This document shows positions 45,174 through 54,369 of a stretch of 64,000 nt of DNA, in pieces. Both the position numbers and the translations under genes were made by a program. Source of the DNA: Acinetobacter sp. ANC 5054. Its GTDB lineage: Bacteria > Pseudomonadota > Gammaproteobacteria > Pseudomonadales > Moraxellaceae. The number at the start of each line of letters is the position of its first letter. Positions within the stretch are counted from its first letter, which is position 1. The stretch is taken from positions 31,024 to 95,023 of the forward strand of contig NZ_NEGG01000014.1 in assembly GCF_002135295.1 (NCBI RefSeq). The letters run 5' to 3'. The notes under the pieces were generated by a model that was given only the letters and a program-made list of their open reading frames with translations, was not told the origin of the DNA and made no database searches.

Positions 45174-46184
45174 CTAAATTAATTCAATAATATCAATCGT
45201 TGGTGGCACACGAAAACGAAATGGCACGCCGACCATGCCGGTTCCAACTGTCACAAACACATCGGCATTTTCATGCTGATATAAACCTTTTTTATGACCT
45301 AAAATCGACACCTTCTTCATGACATAGTCGGTCAACCACGGTAGTTCCACTTGTCCGCCATGCGTATGCCCAGACAGCATTAATGGACGACCCGGTAATT
45401 TCGGCACCATATCCACAGTATCTGGATTATGGGAAAGAATCAGCCAAGGTTTATCTTGAGGGAGCTCAGGTAAATAGCGCATATCGGCTTTACCTGCCCA
45501 AAGGTCACCAATGCCAAGCAAACGGAATTCATTAAACTCCAAAACTTGCCCTTCAATATCTATAACATTGTTCGAGCTCAAAGCGTGTTTTAACAGTTCC
45601 TGAATTGGTGGGCCGGGATACTGTTCATCATGGTTACCATTTACCGAATAAATAGGCGCCACAATATCTTTCAGTACAGCGAGTTCTTCTGCGAGTTTAT
45701 TTTCAGGTTCATAAGTCCAATCTCCTGCCACAACCACAAGATCTGGATTCTGCGCATTAATCTTTTCAACGATAATTTTCAATTGACGTTCATGCCCAGA
45801 AAATAAACCGATGTGTAGATCACCAATAAGGGCAATGCGCACGGGTTTTAGTAATTGCCGATCTTCATGCAGCTTATATTGCAACTTTTGCACACGTACA
45901 AAATGCGGTTCGATGAAACGTGCATAACACAATACCCCAGTCACCAACGCAACAAATATTGCTTCGTGCAATGAGTAGTAACCACTCCAGCCTGCATACA
46001 AACTAAAGAAAAATAAGGGAATAAGTAAGTATGACAAATAAAATGCCAGCAAATGCACAAAGGCTTTAAAAGGATGAATGGTTTCCGTGCGCGACTGGCT
46101 CAACCATGCTTGAGAGATGGCCCATAGCCCAAGCATCGCTAAACCAATATAAAAATACATCACTACGGAATCTAATTCCCACAT
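45174..46184 (-). CDS. Membrane-associated metallophosphoesterase (YkuE/YaeI-like)
   Basis: A 336-residue protein: about four N-terminal membrane segments (to about residue 105) then a calcineurin-like phosphoesterase domain. Metal-site motifs are LIGDLHIGLF, VVAGDWTY, VNGNHDEQYP, LSHNPDTVD and SGHTHGGQVELP. YaeI/YkuE members hydrolyse phosphodiesters at the membrane, and related LpxG/H proteins act on UDP-lipid A precursors; substrate is unknown here. The start at 46184 is the first Met. Confidence 0.85.
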   Translation of the reverse strand: MWELDSVVMYFYIGLAMLGLWAISQAWLSQSRTETIHPFKAFVHLLAFYLSYLLIPLFFFSLYAGWSGYYSLHEAIFVALVTGVLCYARFIEPHFVRVQKLQYKLHEDRQLLKPVRIALIGDLHIGLFSGHERQLKIIVEKINAQNPDLVVVAGDWTYEPENKLAEELAVLKDIVAPIYSVNGNHDEQYPGPPIQELLKHALSSNNVIDIEGQVLEFNEFRLLGIGDLWAGKADMRYLPELPQDKPWLILSHNPDTVDMVPKLPGRPLMLSGHTHGGQVELPWLTDYVMKKVSILGHKKGLYQHENADVFVTVGTGMVGVPFRFRVPPTIDIIELI

Positions 46185-46286
46185 ACATTTGCTCTACAAT
46201 TTGTCCGACTAGAAATTCTGTCTCTATATTTATCTTTTCACAGCTGGCACTTATACTCAAATCAAATTTTTTAGTAACCTTGTCGT

Positions 46287-47906
46287 ATGAATCCTGCCTC
46301 AAACTTTCAACACAAAACATCTCACATGCGGACACACTCTAAAGCTGTGTTGCTGAGCTGTAGCCTCGTTTTGAGTTTGTCGGCATGTACAACGTTACCT
46401 AAACAACAAATACAACCTGTCGAATACGCATTTAATACACCTACAGAACAAACCAGTCTGGCTAAAATTGTGCAACCACTGCGTGAACAGAACCCCAATT
46501 TGACGGGTTATCACGTACTGTATGACCCATTAGAAGCACTGGCAGCGCGCATCGAACTGATCAACAAAGCCGAAAAAAGCCTCGACTTGCAATATTATAT
46601 TTGGGATAACGATAAAATCGGCTCATTGGCACTGCATGCCATGATTCAAGCTGCAGATCGTGGGGTAAAAATTCGATTATTGGTCGATGATAACAATGCC
46701 AAGAAAATGGAAGGCATTTATATGGCACTTGATCAACATACAAATATTGAGGTCAAGCTATATAATCCCTACCGTTTTCGACATTTTCGTGCCATGGATA
46801 TGGTGCTAGATCTAAAACGTATTAACCGTCGTATGCACAATAAAAGCTTTATTGCTGACAATCAAATCGCCTTGATTGGTGGTCGTAATATGAGCAACCA
46901 ATATTATAATGTCAGTGACAATTACCAATTTTCTGATGTGGATGTCATGTTAGTGGGTGCAGCATCAGATGAAATTATTCATTCCTTCGATGAATATTGG
47001 AACGATGACTATGCATTTCCAGTGAGACAATTGGTCAACCCACGCCATTACACCTTACGCTTTGACGGTCTTAAACAACAGCTAGAGGCCTATAACCAAG
47101 AAGCGACAGTAGTCAATTACCTTGATCTTGCCAATCGTTCACACGCCTTTGAAAACTGGCTCAATAACGACATTCAATTTGATTGGGTAAAAGCTGAAGT
47201 TGTTAAAGACTCTCCAAGTAAAATCAAATCCAAAGCCAAAAAAGAAGAACATTTAAATTTTCAGTTACTCAATCACTTAGATAAACCTGAGCATAGTGTT
47301 GATATTGTTTCGGCTTATTTTGTCCCTGAAAAAAAAGGGGCACAACGCCTGAAAAAACTCAGTGAAGATGGGGTAAAAGTTCGCGTTTTGACCAACTCAT
47401 TCCAGGCCAATGACGTTCCTTTGGTGCATGCTTTTTACAGTAAATACCGTCAAGACTTACTGGAACATGATGTTCAGCTTTATGAGTTTTTATCTACACC
47501 AGATTCTGAAAACTTAAATACCAATACCAAAGAAATTGCTGAAAAATCTAAAGTCAGCATGAAAGGTCTAAGCCGCTCAAGTTTGCATGCCAAGTTAATG
47601 GCCTTAGATGAAAAGCAAGTGTTTATCGGTTCCTTTAACTTCGACCCACGTTCTGCTTATTTAAATACTGAAATTGGTGTCTTACTGAATAGCCCTCGCC
47701 TAGCGAAGGCTGTGCACTACACGATGGATGAAAATCTAAGTAAATATGCTTATAAATTGGTATTAAATGCAGATCAACGTATTAATTGGAAAATTAAGCT
47801 ATCCAATGGAAATGTACGTACCTATAGCCATGAACCCAAAATTAAATGGTGGAAAAAAGCTGGCTTGAAAGCTATTTCGTGGTTACCGCTTGAAGGCTTT
47901 ATGTAA
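46287..47906 (+). CDS. Phospholipase D-family lipoprotein (cardiolipin synthase C-like)
   Basis: A 539-residue protein with lipobox LSAC (Cys near residue 33) after a hydrophobic segment, and two HKD motifs: HNKSFIADNQIALIGGRN (about 181) and HAKLMALDEKQVFIGSFNFD (about 434). PLD lipoproteins of this type resemble ClsC/YmdC, which use phosphatidylglycerol and phosphatidylethanolamine to make cardiolipin. An ATG at 46326 is an alternative start that gives a more usual signal peptide. It starts 102 bp from the divergent metallophosphoesterase gene. Confidence 0.83.
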   Translation: MNPASNFQHKTSHMRTHSKAVLLSCSLVLSLSACTTLPKQQIQPVEYAFNTPTEQTSLAKIVQPLREQNPNLTGYHVLYDPLEALAARIELINKAEKSLDLQYYIWDNDKIGSLALHAMIQAADRGVKIRLLVDDNNAKKMEGIYMALDQHTNIEVKLYNPYRFRHFRAMDMVLDLKRINRRMHNKSFIADNQIALIGGRNMSNQYYNVSDNYQFSDVDVMLVGAASDEIIHSFDEYWNDDYAFPVRQLVNPRHYTLRFDGLKQQLEAYNQEATVVNYLDLANRSHAFENWLNNDIQFDWVKAEVVKDSPSKIKSKAKKEEHLNFQLLNHLDKPEHSVDIVSAYFVPEKKGAQRLKKLSEDGVKVRVLTNSFQANDVPLVHAFYSKYRQDLLEHDVQLYEFLSTPDSENLNTNTKEIAEKSKVSMKGLSRSSLHAKLMALDEKQVFIGSFNFDPRSAYLNTEIGVLLNSPRLAKAVHYTMDENLSKYAYKLVLNADQRINWKIKLSNGNVRTYSHEPKIKWWKKAGLKAISWLPLEGFM

Positions 47907-47948
47907 GAGATTCATCGGCTAAGAAATAGCGCGCTATACACCTATCAC

Positions 47949-48764
47949 TTAATCAGCGAGAGGTGTATTCAGCACTTGTGCATGTAACTTTTCCAAGCCT
48001 TGCGTCATTTTTTCTTGAACTTCCTGTGTCAAAGATTCAACCGTATGACCTGTCGAATCAATGGCAGGCAAGGTCATCAAATGCGCAGTGACGTTCGGCA
48101 TTTCCAATACATTGCGCACATGTCGATCAAAACTGATTTCCCCCACATAAGGCGCAACCATATCGAGTTGACCGTCCTGATTCACATAGCAAATCAAACA
48201 TATTTGTACAGGACGACCTGCACTAATCGCTGCACCCAACAACCGACCATGGACTTTTTTAATTTTACGACCATCAGAGGTTGTTGCTTCTGGGAAAAAC
48301 AGCACTGGGCTGTCTTGTTTTAAAAAGTCAGTAATTTGCTCTTTAATTTTAAGGGAATCGCCTGATCCACGCTTAATAAATAAGGTACCACCGCCTTTGG
48401 CCAAATTGCCCAACACTGGCCATTTCTCAATTTCAGCTTTTGCCAAAAAGAAAACACGTGCACCTGAACCTAATACCGCGATATCCAACCAAGAAATATG
48501 ATTACTCACCCAAAGCGCAGGTTGACGTGGAATTTCACCGTGTACTTTCACATCAATATTGAAGACTTTGCATAATTTACGGCAAAAATACTGTACATAA
48601 CGGGTATTTTTTGGGTTATTCGGGTTTTTATACAATTGATATCGATAAACCAAATAAAATCCTTGAGTAACCGCAACAGCAGCTGCACCGATTTTTTTGC
48701 AATACAGGTAAAATTTCGAAACTGCATTCAACTGACTGGTATTTGCGATTTGAGGTTGGTTCAT
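47949..48764 (-). CDS. Lysophospholipid acyltransferase (PlsC family)
   Basis: A 271-residue acyltransferase with the catalytic NHISWLD (HX4D) at about residue 92, the glycerolphosphate-binding FFPEATTSDGRK near 155 and a preceding membrane segment (GAAAVAVTQGFYLVYRYQ). It acylates lysophosphatidic acid or a related lyso-lipid (OlsA-like alternative). The neighbouring PLD gene also concerns phospholipids, but they face each other and share no promoter. Confidence 0.85.
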   Translation of the reverse strand: MNQPQIANTSQLNAVSKFYLYCKKIGAAAVAVTQGFYLVYRYQLYKNPNNPKNTRYVQYFCRKLCKVFNIDVKVHGEIPRQPALWVSNHISWLDIAVLGSGARVFFLAKAEIEKWPVLGNLAKGGGTLFIKRGSGDSLKIKEQITDFLKQDSPVLFFPEATTSDGRKIKKVHGRLLGAAISAGRPVQICLICYVNQDGQLDMVAPYVGEISFDRHVRNVLEMPNVTAHLMTLPAIDSTGHTVESLTQEVQEKMTQGLEKLHAQVLNTPLAD

Positions 48765-48941
48765 AAAAGCTTCACTGAATTTACAGATTGCCGAGTTCTG
48801 GCTTGATTTTTCATCATAGTATACCGAAGAGATTTATTTTGCATTGATCATAAAAACCGAAGTTGGAGATAATTTTTTCCCATTTCAATCGTCTTAAGGA
48901 ATTACTTATTATATTTACATCGGTTTAATAGTTGAACAATC

Positions 48942-49070
48942 ATGAATAAAACCAAATCAACATCTGCAAATATTTCGGCATGGCAAGCCTTGAAATCTAT
49001 TGCGTGCTTTTCAATGTTGTATTGTGCTGCCATTTTTCTATTCGCCTTGAGTTTACACAACTTTCAATAA
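48942..49070 (+). CDS. Possible 42-aa membrane peptide
   Basis: ATG to TAA encoding 42 residues: polar start MNKTKSTSANISAWQALKSI, then hydrophobic CFSMLYCAAIFLFALSL, then HNFQ. The composition fits a single-pass small membrane protein. The upstream region is AT-rich with no clear Shine-Dalgarno. It lies alone in the 380-bp gap before hflX. Confidence 0.35.
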   Translation: MNKTKSTSANISAWQALKSIACFSMLYCAAIFLFALSLHNFQ

Positions 49071-49144
49071 ATTGATCTCGCCTTAATTCACCCTCTTGCG
49101 TGATTTTCGCCTAAACTATCTCTTTCAACAGGAGTAAGTATTGA

Positions 49145-50479
49145 GTGGAAAATTTAAATCAACATCAAGACAGCGGTGAACGCGTTATTTTGGTCAGCGT
49201 TGCAGTACAAATGCTGCAAGATCTTGATGCCGAAGAATTCCACTTACTCGCTCAGTCTGCTGGCGCCAATATCCTTGAGCATATTCAGGCGCAGCGCATT
49301 AAACCCGATGCCAAATTATTTATCGGTTCAGGAAAAGCAGAAGAAATTGCTGAGGTGGTTCAACAGCTTGACGCTGAATTGGTGATTTTTGATCATTCAT
49401 TGACCCCTGCGCAAGCACGTAACCTCGAACGCATCATGCAATGCCGCGTGGTAGACCGTACAGAATTAATTTTAGACATTTTCGCGCAGCGTGCCCGGAC
49501 TTATGAAGGTAAGCTACAAGTCGAGCTTGCGCAGTTACAACATATGGCATCGCGATTGATCCGTAGCCGTGGTGATCTCGATAGCCAAAAAGGCGGGATC
49601 GGACTACGTGGCCCAGGTGAAACTTTACTCGAAACAGACCGTCGTTTACTCAAGTTACGTATGGGACAACTTAAGGCCAAACTCGAAAAAGTACGACTCA
49701 CCCGTATTCAAGGTCGCGTGGCACGCCAGAAAGCTGCGGTGCCTACGGTGTCATTGGTCGGTTATACCAATGCTGGCAAATCGACCCTATTTAATATTTT
49801 GGCAAAAAGTGATGTCTATGCTGCTGACCAACTGTTTGCCACACTTGATCCAACACTTCGTCGCTTACACTGGGATGGTATTGGCAATCTCGTACTAGCC
49901 GATACCGTGGGTTTTGTACGGAATTTATCACATTCATTGGTGGAATCATTTAAAGCAACTTTAGAAGAAACCCTTGAAGCAACGCTCTTACTTCATGTCA
50001 TCGACTCAAGTAGTCCTGATATGATGGAGCAAATCGATGCGGTCGAAAAAGTCCTGAAAGAAATTGGTGCCGATGTACCAATTTTAAGGGTCTATAACAA
50101 AATCGATGCCAGTGGCGAAGATGCGAAAATTGTATATGGCAAGCCACATCAACCTGAACGTGTCTATGTTTCTGCACATAGTGGCAAAGGACTCCCCTTG
50201 TTGCGTCAGGCCGTTCAAGAATGTCTCATGGGGCAAATCCAAAGTTTTGAAGTTACTCTAAAACCCGCTTATGGGAAACTTCGCACACAGCTGTATGCAT
50301 TAAATGTCATTCAAAGTGAAAATTATGATGAGCAAGGCAATTTAATTTTGCATGTCATTATTGCACCACATAAGCTCGAACAACTTATTAAACAAGCGCA
50401 TTTACCGATTGAAGAGATTTTAGGAAAACGTGCACAACAATTTCAAAGACCATTAGAAGAATTTGAAATAAAAGACTAA
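49145..50479 (+). CDS. hflX: Ribosome-associated GTPase HflX
   Basis: A 444-residue GTPase: N-terminal HflX domain (LFIGSGKAEEIAEVVQQL and FDHSLTPAQARNLER near 60-100), a helical linker rich in Lys/Arg, then GTPase with GYTNAGKSTLFNIL (G1), ADTVGFVRNLSHSLVESF (G3) and NKID (G4). It binds stalled ribosomes and splits them under heat or antibiotic stress. It starts at a GTG with GGAG ten nt upstream; a TTG at 49141 is out of frame. In E. coli hflX follows hfq, which is not seen here. Confidence 0.95.
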   Translation: MENLNQHQDSGERVILVSVAVQMLQDLDAEEFHLLAQSAGANILEHIQAQRIKPDAKLFIGSGKAEEIAEVVQQLDAELVIFDHSLTPAQARNLERIMQCRVVDRTELILDIFAQRARTYEGKLQVELAQLQHMASRLIRSRGDLDSQKGGIGLRGPGETLLETDRRLLKLRMGQLKAKLEKVRLTRIQGRVARQKAAVPTVSLVGYTNAGKSTLFNILAKSDVYAADQLFATLDPTLRRLHWDGIGNLVLADTVGFVRNLSHSLVESFKATLEETLEATLLLHVIDSSSPDMMEQIDAVEKVLKEIGADVPILRVYNKIDASGEDAKIVYGKPHQPERVYVSAHSGKGLPLLRQAVQECLMGQIQSFEVTLKPAYGKLRTQLYALNVIQSENYDEQGNLILHVIIAPHKLEQLIKQAHLPIEEILGKRAQQFQRPLEEFEIKD

Positions 50480-50523
50480 ATCGGTTAAAACGTGATTAGT
50501 AAAATTTTAATGACAGATAAAAA

Positions 50524-50895
50524 ATGGACTGGATCAAGCACATCGACTGGAAAGCCTGGGTAGGCACAATTGCATTAATTATTATTTTCCGTGAAGCTTC
50601 GGTCTGGGTCATGAAGCAATTCAACCATCCAGAACTCGGTAATTTAGTCGGTTTGATCAGCCTTTTGATCGTACTGTCACTTTGGCGCAAGTTCAATAAA
50701 ATCCCTGCAAGTCTGGTTGATACCAACAATAAAATCATGAAAGAAAGCGCCTTTGCTTTCTTACCCATCAGCGCAGGTTCGCTGCTCATGATGATGCATT
50801 TAGGCGATGAAATTCCAATGTTTTTGATTGTGCTTTTTGTCAGTACCCTCATTCCGCTGTGGGTATACGCCAAAATGTCTAAGAAATGGTTATAG
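50524..50895 (+). CDS. lrgA: LrgA/CidA-family holin-like membrane protein
   Basis: A 123-residue membrane protein with four segments; LPISAGSLLMMMHLGDEIP and LWRKFNKIPASL are family-like. LrgA/CidA proteins modulate murein hydrolase activity or overflow-metabolite transport and pair with LrgB. It lies 44 nt after hflX and 10 nt before the lrgB gene. Confidence 0.82.
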   Translation: MDWIKHIDWKAWVGTIALIIIFREASVWVMKQFNHPELGNLVGLISLLIVLSLWRKFNKIPASLVDTNNKIMKESAFAFLPISAGSLLMMMHLGDEIPMFLIVLFVSTLIPLWVYAKMSKKWL

Positions 50896-50905
50896 GAGAA
50901 TCATC

Positions 50906-51580
50906 ATGCTTTCAATTCTTTCTGGATTCTTCATTACCCTGATTGCCTATTTAGTCGCAAAGCCGATCAATAAAAAATTACCACAAATTCCTGTTATTGT
51001 GATTGGGATGTTTTTCGTCATTGGCATGCTGTATGTATTCAGCATCTCTTATGAAAATTATATGGCGCAAGTTAATCCACTATTCAACAACTTATTGGGC
51101 TACGTGACTGTTGCTTTAGCAATCCCTTTAGCAGCAATGCGTTATGACGATTTACCCTTAAAAGCCGTTGGTGGAATTTTGGTCTTTGCCAGCATCAGTG
51201 CTGTAGCCTTGCCGATGAGTTTGGCTTATTTACTGCATTTGTCTGATCCAACCATTATGGCTTTTGCCACCCGCGCAGTAACGACACCTATTGCGATTAA
51301 TATTGCCACCTTACTGCATTCTCCAATTCCTTTGGTTATTCTGATTGTGATTTTATCTGGTGTAATTGGCGCAGCATTTTCACCGCTCATTCTTAAAAAT
51401 ATACATGATGAACGTGCTTCAGGCTTAGCACTGGGACTCGCAGCTCATGCCATTGGAACAGCACAGGCATGGCAACGTGGCAGTGTTGCTGGACGCTATG
51501 CTGCTTTTGGCATGGCTGTAAATGCCGTCTTTACTGCAATCTGGTTGCCAACGTTCATACTGTTCCTAGAAAAAATGTGA
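50906..51580 (+). CDS. lrgB: LrgB/CidB-family membrane protein
   Basis: A 224-residue membrane protein with about six to seven segments. The signature regions are VTVALAIPLAAMRYD, TTPIAINIATLLHSPIPLV and the C-terminal GLAAHAIGTAQAWQRG, typical of LrgB (YohK). The ATG at 50906 follows AGGAG at 8 nt. Together with LrgA it forms a two-component membrane system of holin/antiholin or export type. Confidence 0.87.
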   Translation: MLSILSGFFITLIAYLVAKPINKKLPQIPVIVIGMFFVIGMLYVFSISYENYMAQVNPLFNNLLGYVTVALAIPLAAMRYDDLPLKAVGGILVFASISAVALPMSLAYLLHLSDPTIMAFATRAVTTPIAINIATLLHSPIPLVILIVILSGVIGAAFSPLILKNIHDERASGLALGLAAHAIGTAQAWQRGSVAGRYAAFGMAVNAVFTAIWLPTFILFLEKM

Positions 51581-51904
51581 CTGATCAATCACTTTTAAAT
51601 GATTGTTTTGTATAAAAAATACACTTAATATCCCATATAGGTTTTGTAAGGCTGTTAAAGTAAATTTTGCGAATAATTGTTTTGCCGATCATTGCTTTAT
51701 ATCATCGGCAAAATAAGTATGTTCTATATTATTTCTCTATCAGTTTTACAACGTCATTATTGTGGAAAGCCGCTTTTTGCGTACCATGTCAACTTTCACA
51801 CAAAAAATGTCAATATTTGGTCTTAGAGTAGTTGCTCTCTGTTTAAATATTACCTAGTATGCTCAATAAACCACCATAAAGTGTATTGATAAAGGATTAT
51901 TAAT
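51581..51904. other. Intergenic region with inverted repeat TTTTGCCGAT / ATCGGCAAAA
   Basis: A 10-bp perfect repeat at 51680-51689 and 51704-51713 with a 14-nt loop. There is no T run, so it is not a standard terminator. The rest is AT-rich and should hold the promoter of the first DUF2147 gene. Confidence 0.4.
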
Positions 51905-52357
51905 ATGATTGAAAAAAATATGAAATGGGCTGCTGTACTTGGTGCTTTGGTTACAAGCTCCACACTTTTTGCTCAAGATCTTACTGGGACTTGGCAACAA
52001 ATTGATGATAAAACTGGTTCACCTAAAGCACTGATCGAAATTCGAAAAGATGCCAAAGACACCTATACAGGGAAAATCATCAAAGTAACGCCACGTCCAG
52101 GTTATACACCAAAGGAAAAATGTGTAAATTGCCCTGCACCGTATACCAACCAACCTATTTTAGGGATGGATGTATTTAAGGGGCTAAAATTAGAGGGCGA
52201 AAATACATATGCTGATGGAAAAATCATCGATCCTTTAGCAGGTAAAATTTATAGCCTTAAAGGTAAAATTTCTGCAAATGGTAAACGCTTACATTTACGT
52301 GGTTATTTAGGCATTTCCGCAATTGGCCGTACGCAGACATGGATCCGCGCTGAGTAA
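51905..52357 (+). CDS. DUF2147 secreted protein, copy 1
   Basis: A 150-residue protein with a signal peptide (KWAAVLGALVTSSTLFAQ). The mature part is a DUF2147 (PF09917) beta-barrel-like domain: DLTGTWQQIDDKTGSPK, KIIKVTPRPGYTPKEKCVNC, PILGMDVFKGLK, ILDPLAG..., RGYLGISAIGRTQTWIRAE. The CVNCPAP pair of Cys may form a disulfide. Function of the family is unknown, perhaps a lipid- or ligand-binding calycin-like role. RBS AAGGA at 51892. First of three tandem copies. Confidence 0.85.
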   Translation: MIEKNMKWAAVLGALVTSSTLFAQDLTGTWQQIDDKTGSPKALIEIRKDAKDTYTGKIIKVTPRPGYTPKEKCVNCPAPYTNQPILGMDVFKGLKLEGENTYADGKIIDPLAGKIYSLKGKISANGKRLHLRGYLGISAIGRTQTWIRAE

Positions 52358-52417
52358 ATTTTAAATTTATTGAGTTTAATTATTTGATATAGGTGAACCA
52401 CCTACAGGAAATATCTG

Positions 52418-52867
52418 ATGAAAAAATTAAAAGTGGGCTTCTTATTCTTAGCTGCTGTAATGAGTGGTTCAGCTTTTGCACAAGACCTTTCCGGAACTTG
52501 GCAACAGATTGATGATAAGACAGGTTCACAAAAAGCCGTCATTGAAATTCGTAAAGATAATAATGGGGCTTTCATCGGTAAGATTGTCAAAATTACTCCG
52601 CGCCCTGGTTACACTCCACGTGATACATGTGTAGACTGCCCTGCGCCATATAAAAACAAACCAATTTTAGGCTTAGATGTACTCACCGGTTTGAAGCATG
52701 TGGAAGGAACCAATAATTACGAAAAAGGTCGTATTATTGATCCTTTAACTGGCAAAATTTACGATACTAAAGTCCGTATCAATGCCAATGGCAAGCGTTT
52801 AACACTACGTGGCTATATGGGTGTTTCAGCACTTGGCCGTAGTCAAACATGGATTCGTCAAGACTAA
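52418..52867 (+). CDS. DUF2147 secreted protein, copy 2
   Basis: A 149-residue paralogue of copy 1, with the same signal-peptide form, DLSGTWQQIDDKTGSQK, TPRPGYTPRDTC(VDC), NNYEKGRIIDPLTGKIYDTK and GYMGVSALGRSQTWIRQD. It shares more of the NNYEKGR segment with copy 3 than with copy 1. AGGAAATATCTG precedes the start. It ends in the terminator at 52887. Confidence 0.85.
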   Translation: MKKLKVGFLFLAAVMSGSAFAQDLSGTWQQIDDKTGSQKAVIEIRKDNNGAFIGKIVKITPRPGYTPRDTCVDCPAPYKNKPILGLDVLTGLKHVEGTNNYEKGRIIDPLTGKIYDTKVRINANGKRLTLRGYMGVSALGRSQTWIRQD

Positions 52868-52886
52868 TTTTAGTTAAAATTAAAAT

Positions 52887-52907
52887 ACCGCCTTCGGGCG
52901 GTTTTTT
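52887..52907 (+). terminator. Terminator after DUF2147 copy 2
   Basis: Stem ACCGCC / GGCGGT with a UUCG tetraloop and T run. Confidence 0.85.
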
Positions 52908-53006
52908 ATTATCAGTTAGAATTAAATCTAAAATTTAAGTTGACTATTCCAGTAAACTTTTTAACATACATGCTCATTAAAACCGCTTTGAGGGGAATAA
53001 GCGATC

Positions 53007-53453
53007 ATGTTAAAGAAATTATTATTAATCATCAGTGCATTTAGTTTAATGAATTTTGCCTTTGCTAATGACATTACAGGTACATGGCAACAAATCGATG
53101 ATAAATCTGGCGCACCCAAAGCAATCATTGAAATTTCAAAAGAATCAAATAACACATATACGGGTAAAATTATTAAAATCACCCCGCGTCCAGGCTATAC
53201 ACCGCAAAAAACTTGCAATCGTTGTCCAGCACCTTATAAAAATCAGCCTATTCTCGGCATGGAGATTATTAAAGGCTTAAAACAAGTAAATGGCACCAAT
53301 AATTATGAAAAAGGCCGCGTCATCGATCCATTGGCAGGTAAAATTTATGATGCAAAAATTCGTTTAAATAGCACTGGTAAACGTCTCACTTTACGTGCAA
53401 GTATTGGTGTTTCAGTACTTGGTCGTAACCAAACGTGGATTCGCCTTGATTAA
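53007..53453 (+). CDS. DUF2147 secreted protein, copy 3
   Basis: A 148-residue paralogue with signal peptide (LLLIISAFSLMNFAFAN), DITGTWQQIDDKSGAPK, RPGYTPQKTCNRC, NNYEKGRVIDPLAGKIYD and RASIGVSVLGRNQTWIRLD. It is separated from copies 1-2 by a strong terminator, so it has its own promoter. Sequence similarity to the other two is strong over the whole length. Confidence 0.85.
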   Translation: MLKKLLLIISAFSLMNFAFANDITGTWQQIDDKSGAPKAIIEISKESNNTYTGKIIKITPRPGYTPQKTCNRCPAPYKNQPILGMEIIKGLKQVNGTNNYEKGRVIDPLAGKIYDAKIRLNSTGKRLTLRASIGVSVLGRNQTWIRLD

Positions 53454-53472
53454 TTCAAACGAATCAATAAAG

Positions 53473-53496
53473 AGGCCACATAAATGTGGCCTTTTT
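53473..53496 (+). terminator. Terminator after DUF2147 copy 3
   Basis: Stem AGGCCACA / TGTGGCCT with a TAAA loop and T run; also near the convergent apaH end. Confidence 0.85.
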
Positions 53497-53520
53497 ATAT
53501 CTTAGATGAGCATTTAACGA

Positions 53521-54369
53521 TTACACCACAGGGTTATCGACTGCAAACATGGTTTGATCTTCTAGGCGATAAGCCATCAATTGATTGCCCCAAACACAAC
53601 CACCATCCACATTTTGGATTTTGTCTGAAATGGTCTTACCTTGTAAGGCAGCCCAATGACCAAAGAAAATCTGATGTGTTTTAGCTGCTTGTGAGTCAAA
53701 TTCAAACCATGGCTTAAAACCTTCAGGCATTGGATCTTCAAGACTATCCTTAAAACTAAACTCCAAACGCCCTTCTGCATTGGTTAAACGCATTCGTGTC
53801 AGATAGTTGGTAATACAACGTAAACGTGCATTTCCCTCTAAATCATCCGACCAAAGATCTGGCTTTTTGCCATACATCTCTGTTAAGAACTCATCCACAA
53901 TTTCAAAATCTTCATGACCTATTACGGCTTGAACTTCTTTAGCCAAAGCATCTGTTTGCTCTGCCGTCCAATTCAATGGAATTCCCGCATGCGTCAAAAT
54001 CGTGTGATCATTTGGAAATAGGCAGAGTGGCTGTTTACGCAACCAGTCAATCAGATCATCACTTTCCAAGGCATTAATCACATCACGAATATTGTCTTTT
54101 TCGTTAATTTCTTTAATGCCACGAGCACTTGCAAGCAAGGTTAGATCATGATTACCCAGTACCGTCGCAGCAACATTACGATCAACCAATTTTTTGATAA
54201 ACCGAATGGCACCAACGGAATTTTCACCACGTGCGACCAAGTCACCCGCAAACCAAATAAAATCTTGATCGGGATCAAATTGGATTTCTTTCAATAATGC
54301 TTTTAATGCCTCAAAACATCCTTGAACATCACCAATGACGTAGTTATATCGAATGTTTTCACGAGACAT
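53521..54369 (-). CDS. apaH: Bis(5'-nucleosyl)-tetraphosphatase, symmetrical (ApaH)
   Basis: A 282-residue calcineurin-fold phosphatase that hydrolyses Ap4A to ADP. Motifs: VIGDVQGCFEALKALL (residues 11-26), IWFAGDLVARGENSVGA, TVLGNHDLTLLA, ILTHAGIPLNW, and the C-terminal HWAALQGK. Its ATG directly follows the rsmA stop (TAAATG), so the two genes are translationally coupled. The E. coli neighbour apaG is absent between them. Confidence 0.95.
   Translation of the reverse strand: MSRENIRYNYVIGDVQGCFEALKALLKEIQFDPDQDFIWFAGDLVARGENSVGAIRFIKKLVDRNVAATVLGNHDLTLLASARGIKEINEKDNIRDVINALESDDLIDWLRKQPLCLFPNDHTILTHAGIPLNWTAEQTDALAKEVQAVIGHEDFEIVDEFLTEMYGKKPDLWSDDLEGNARLRCITNYLTRMRLTNAEGRLEFSFKDSLEDPMPEGFKPWFEFDSQAAKTHQIFFGHWAALQGKTISDKIQNVDGGCVWGNQLMAYRLEDQTMFAVDNPVV

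Noticed and set aside
46066..46335. Minus-strand 89-codon ORF at the metallophosphoesterase / PLD junction
   Set aside because: It overlaps both real genes; its composition does not fit a protein.
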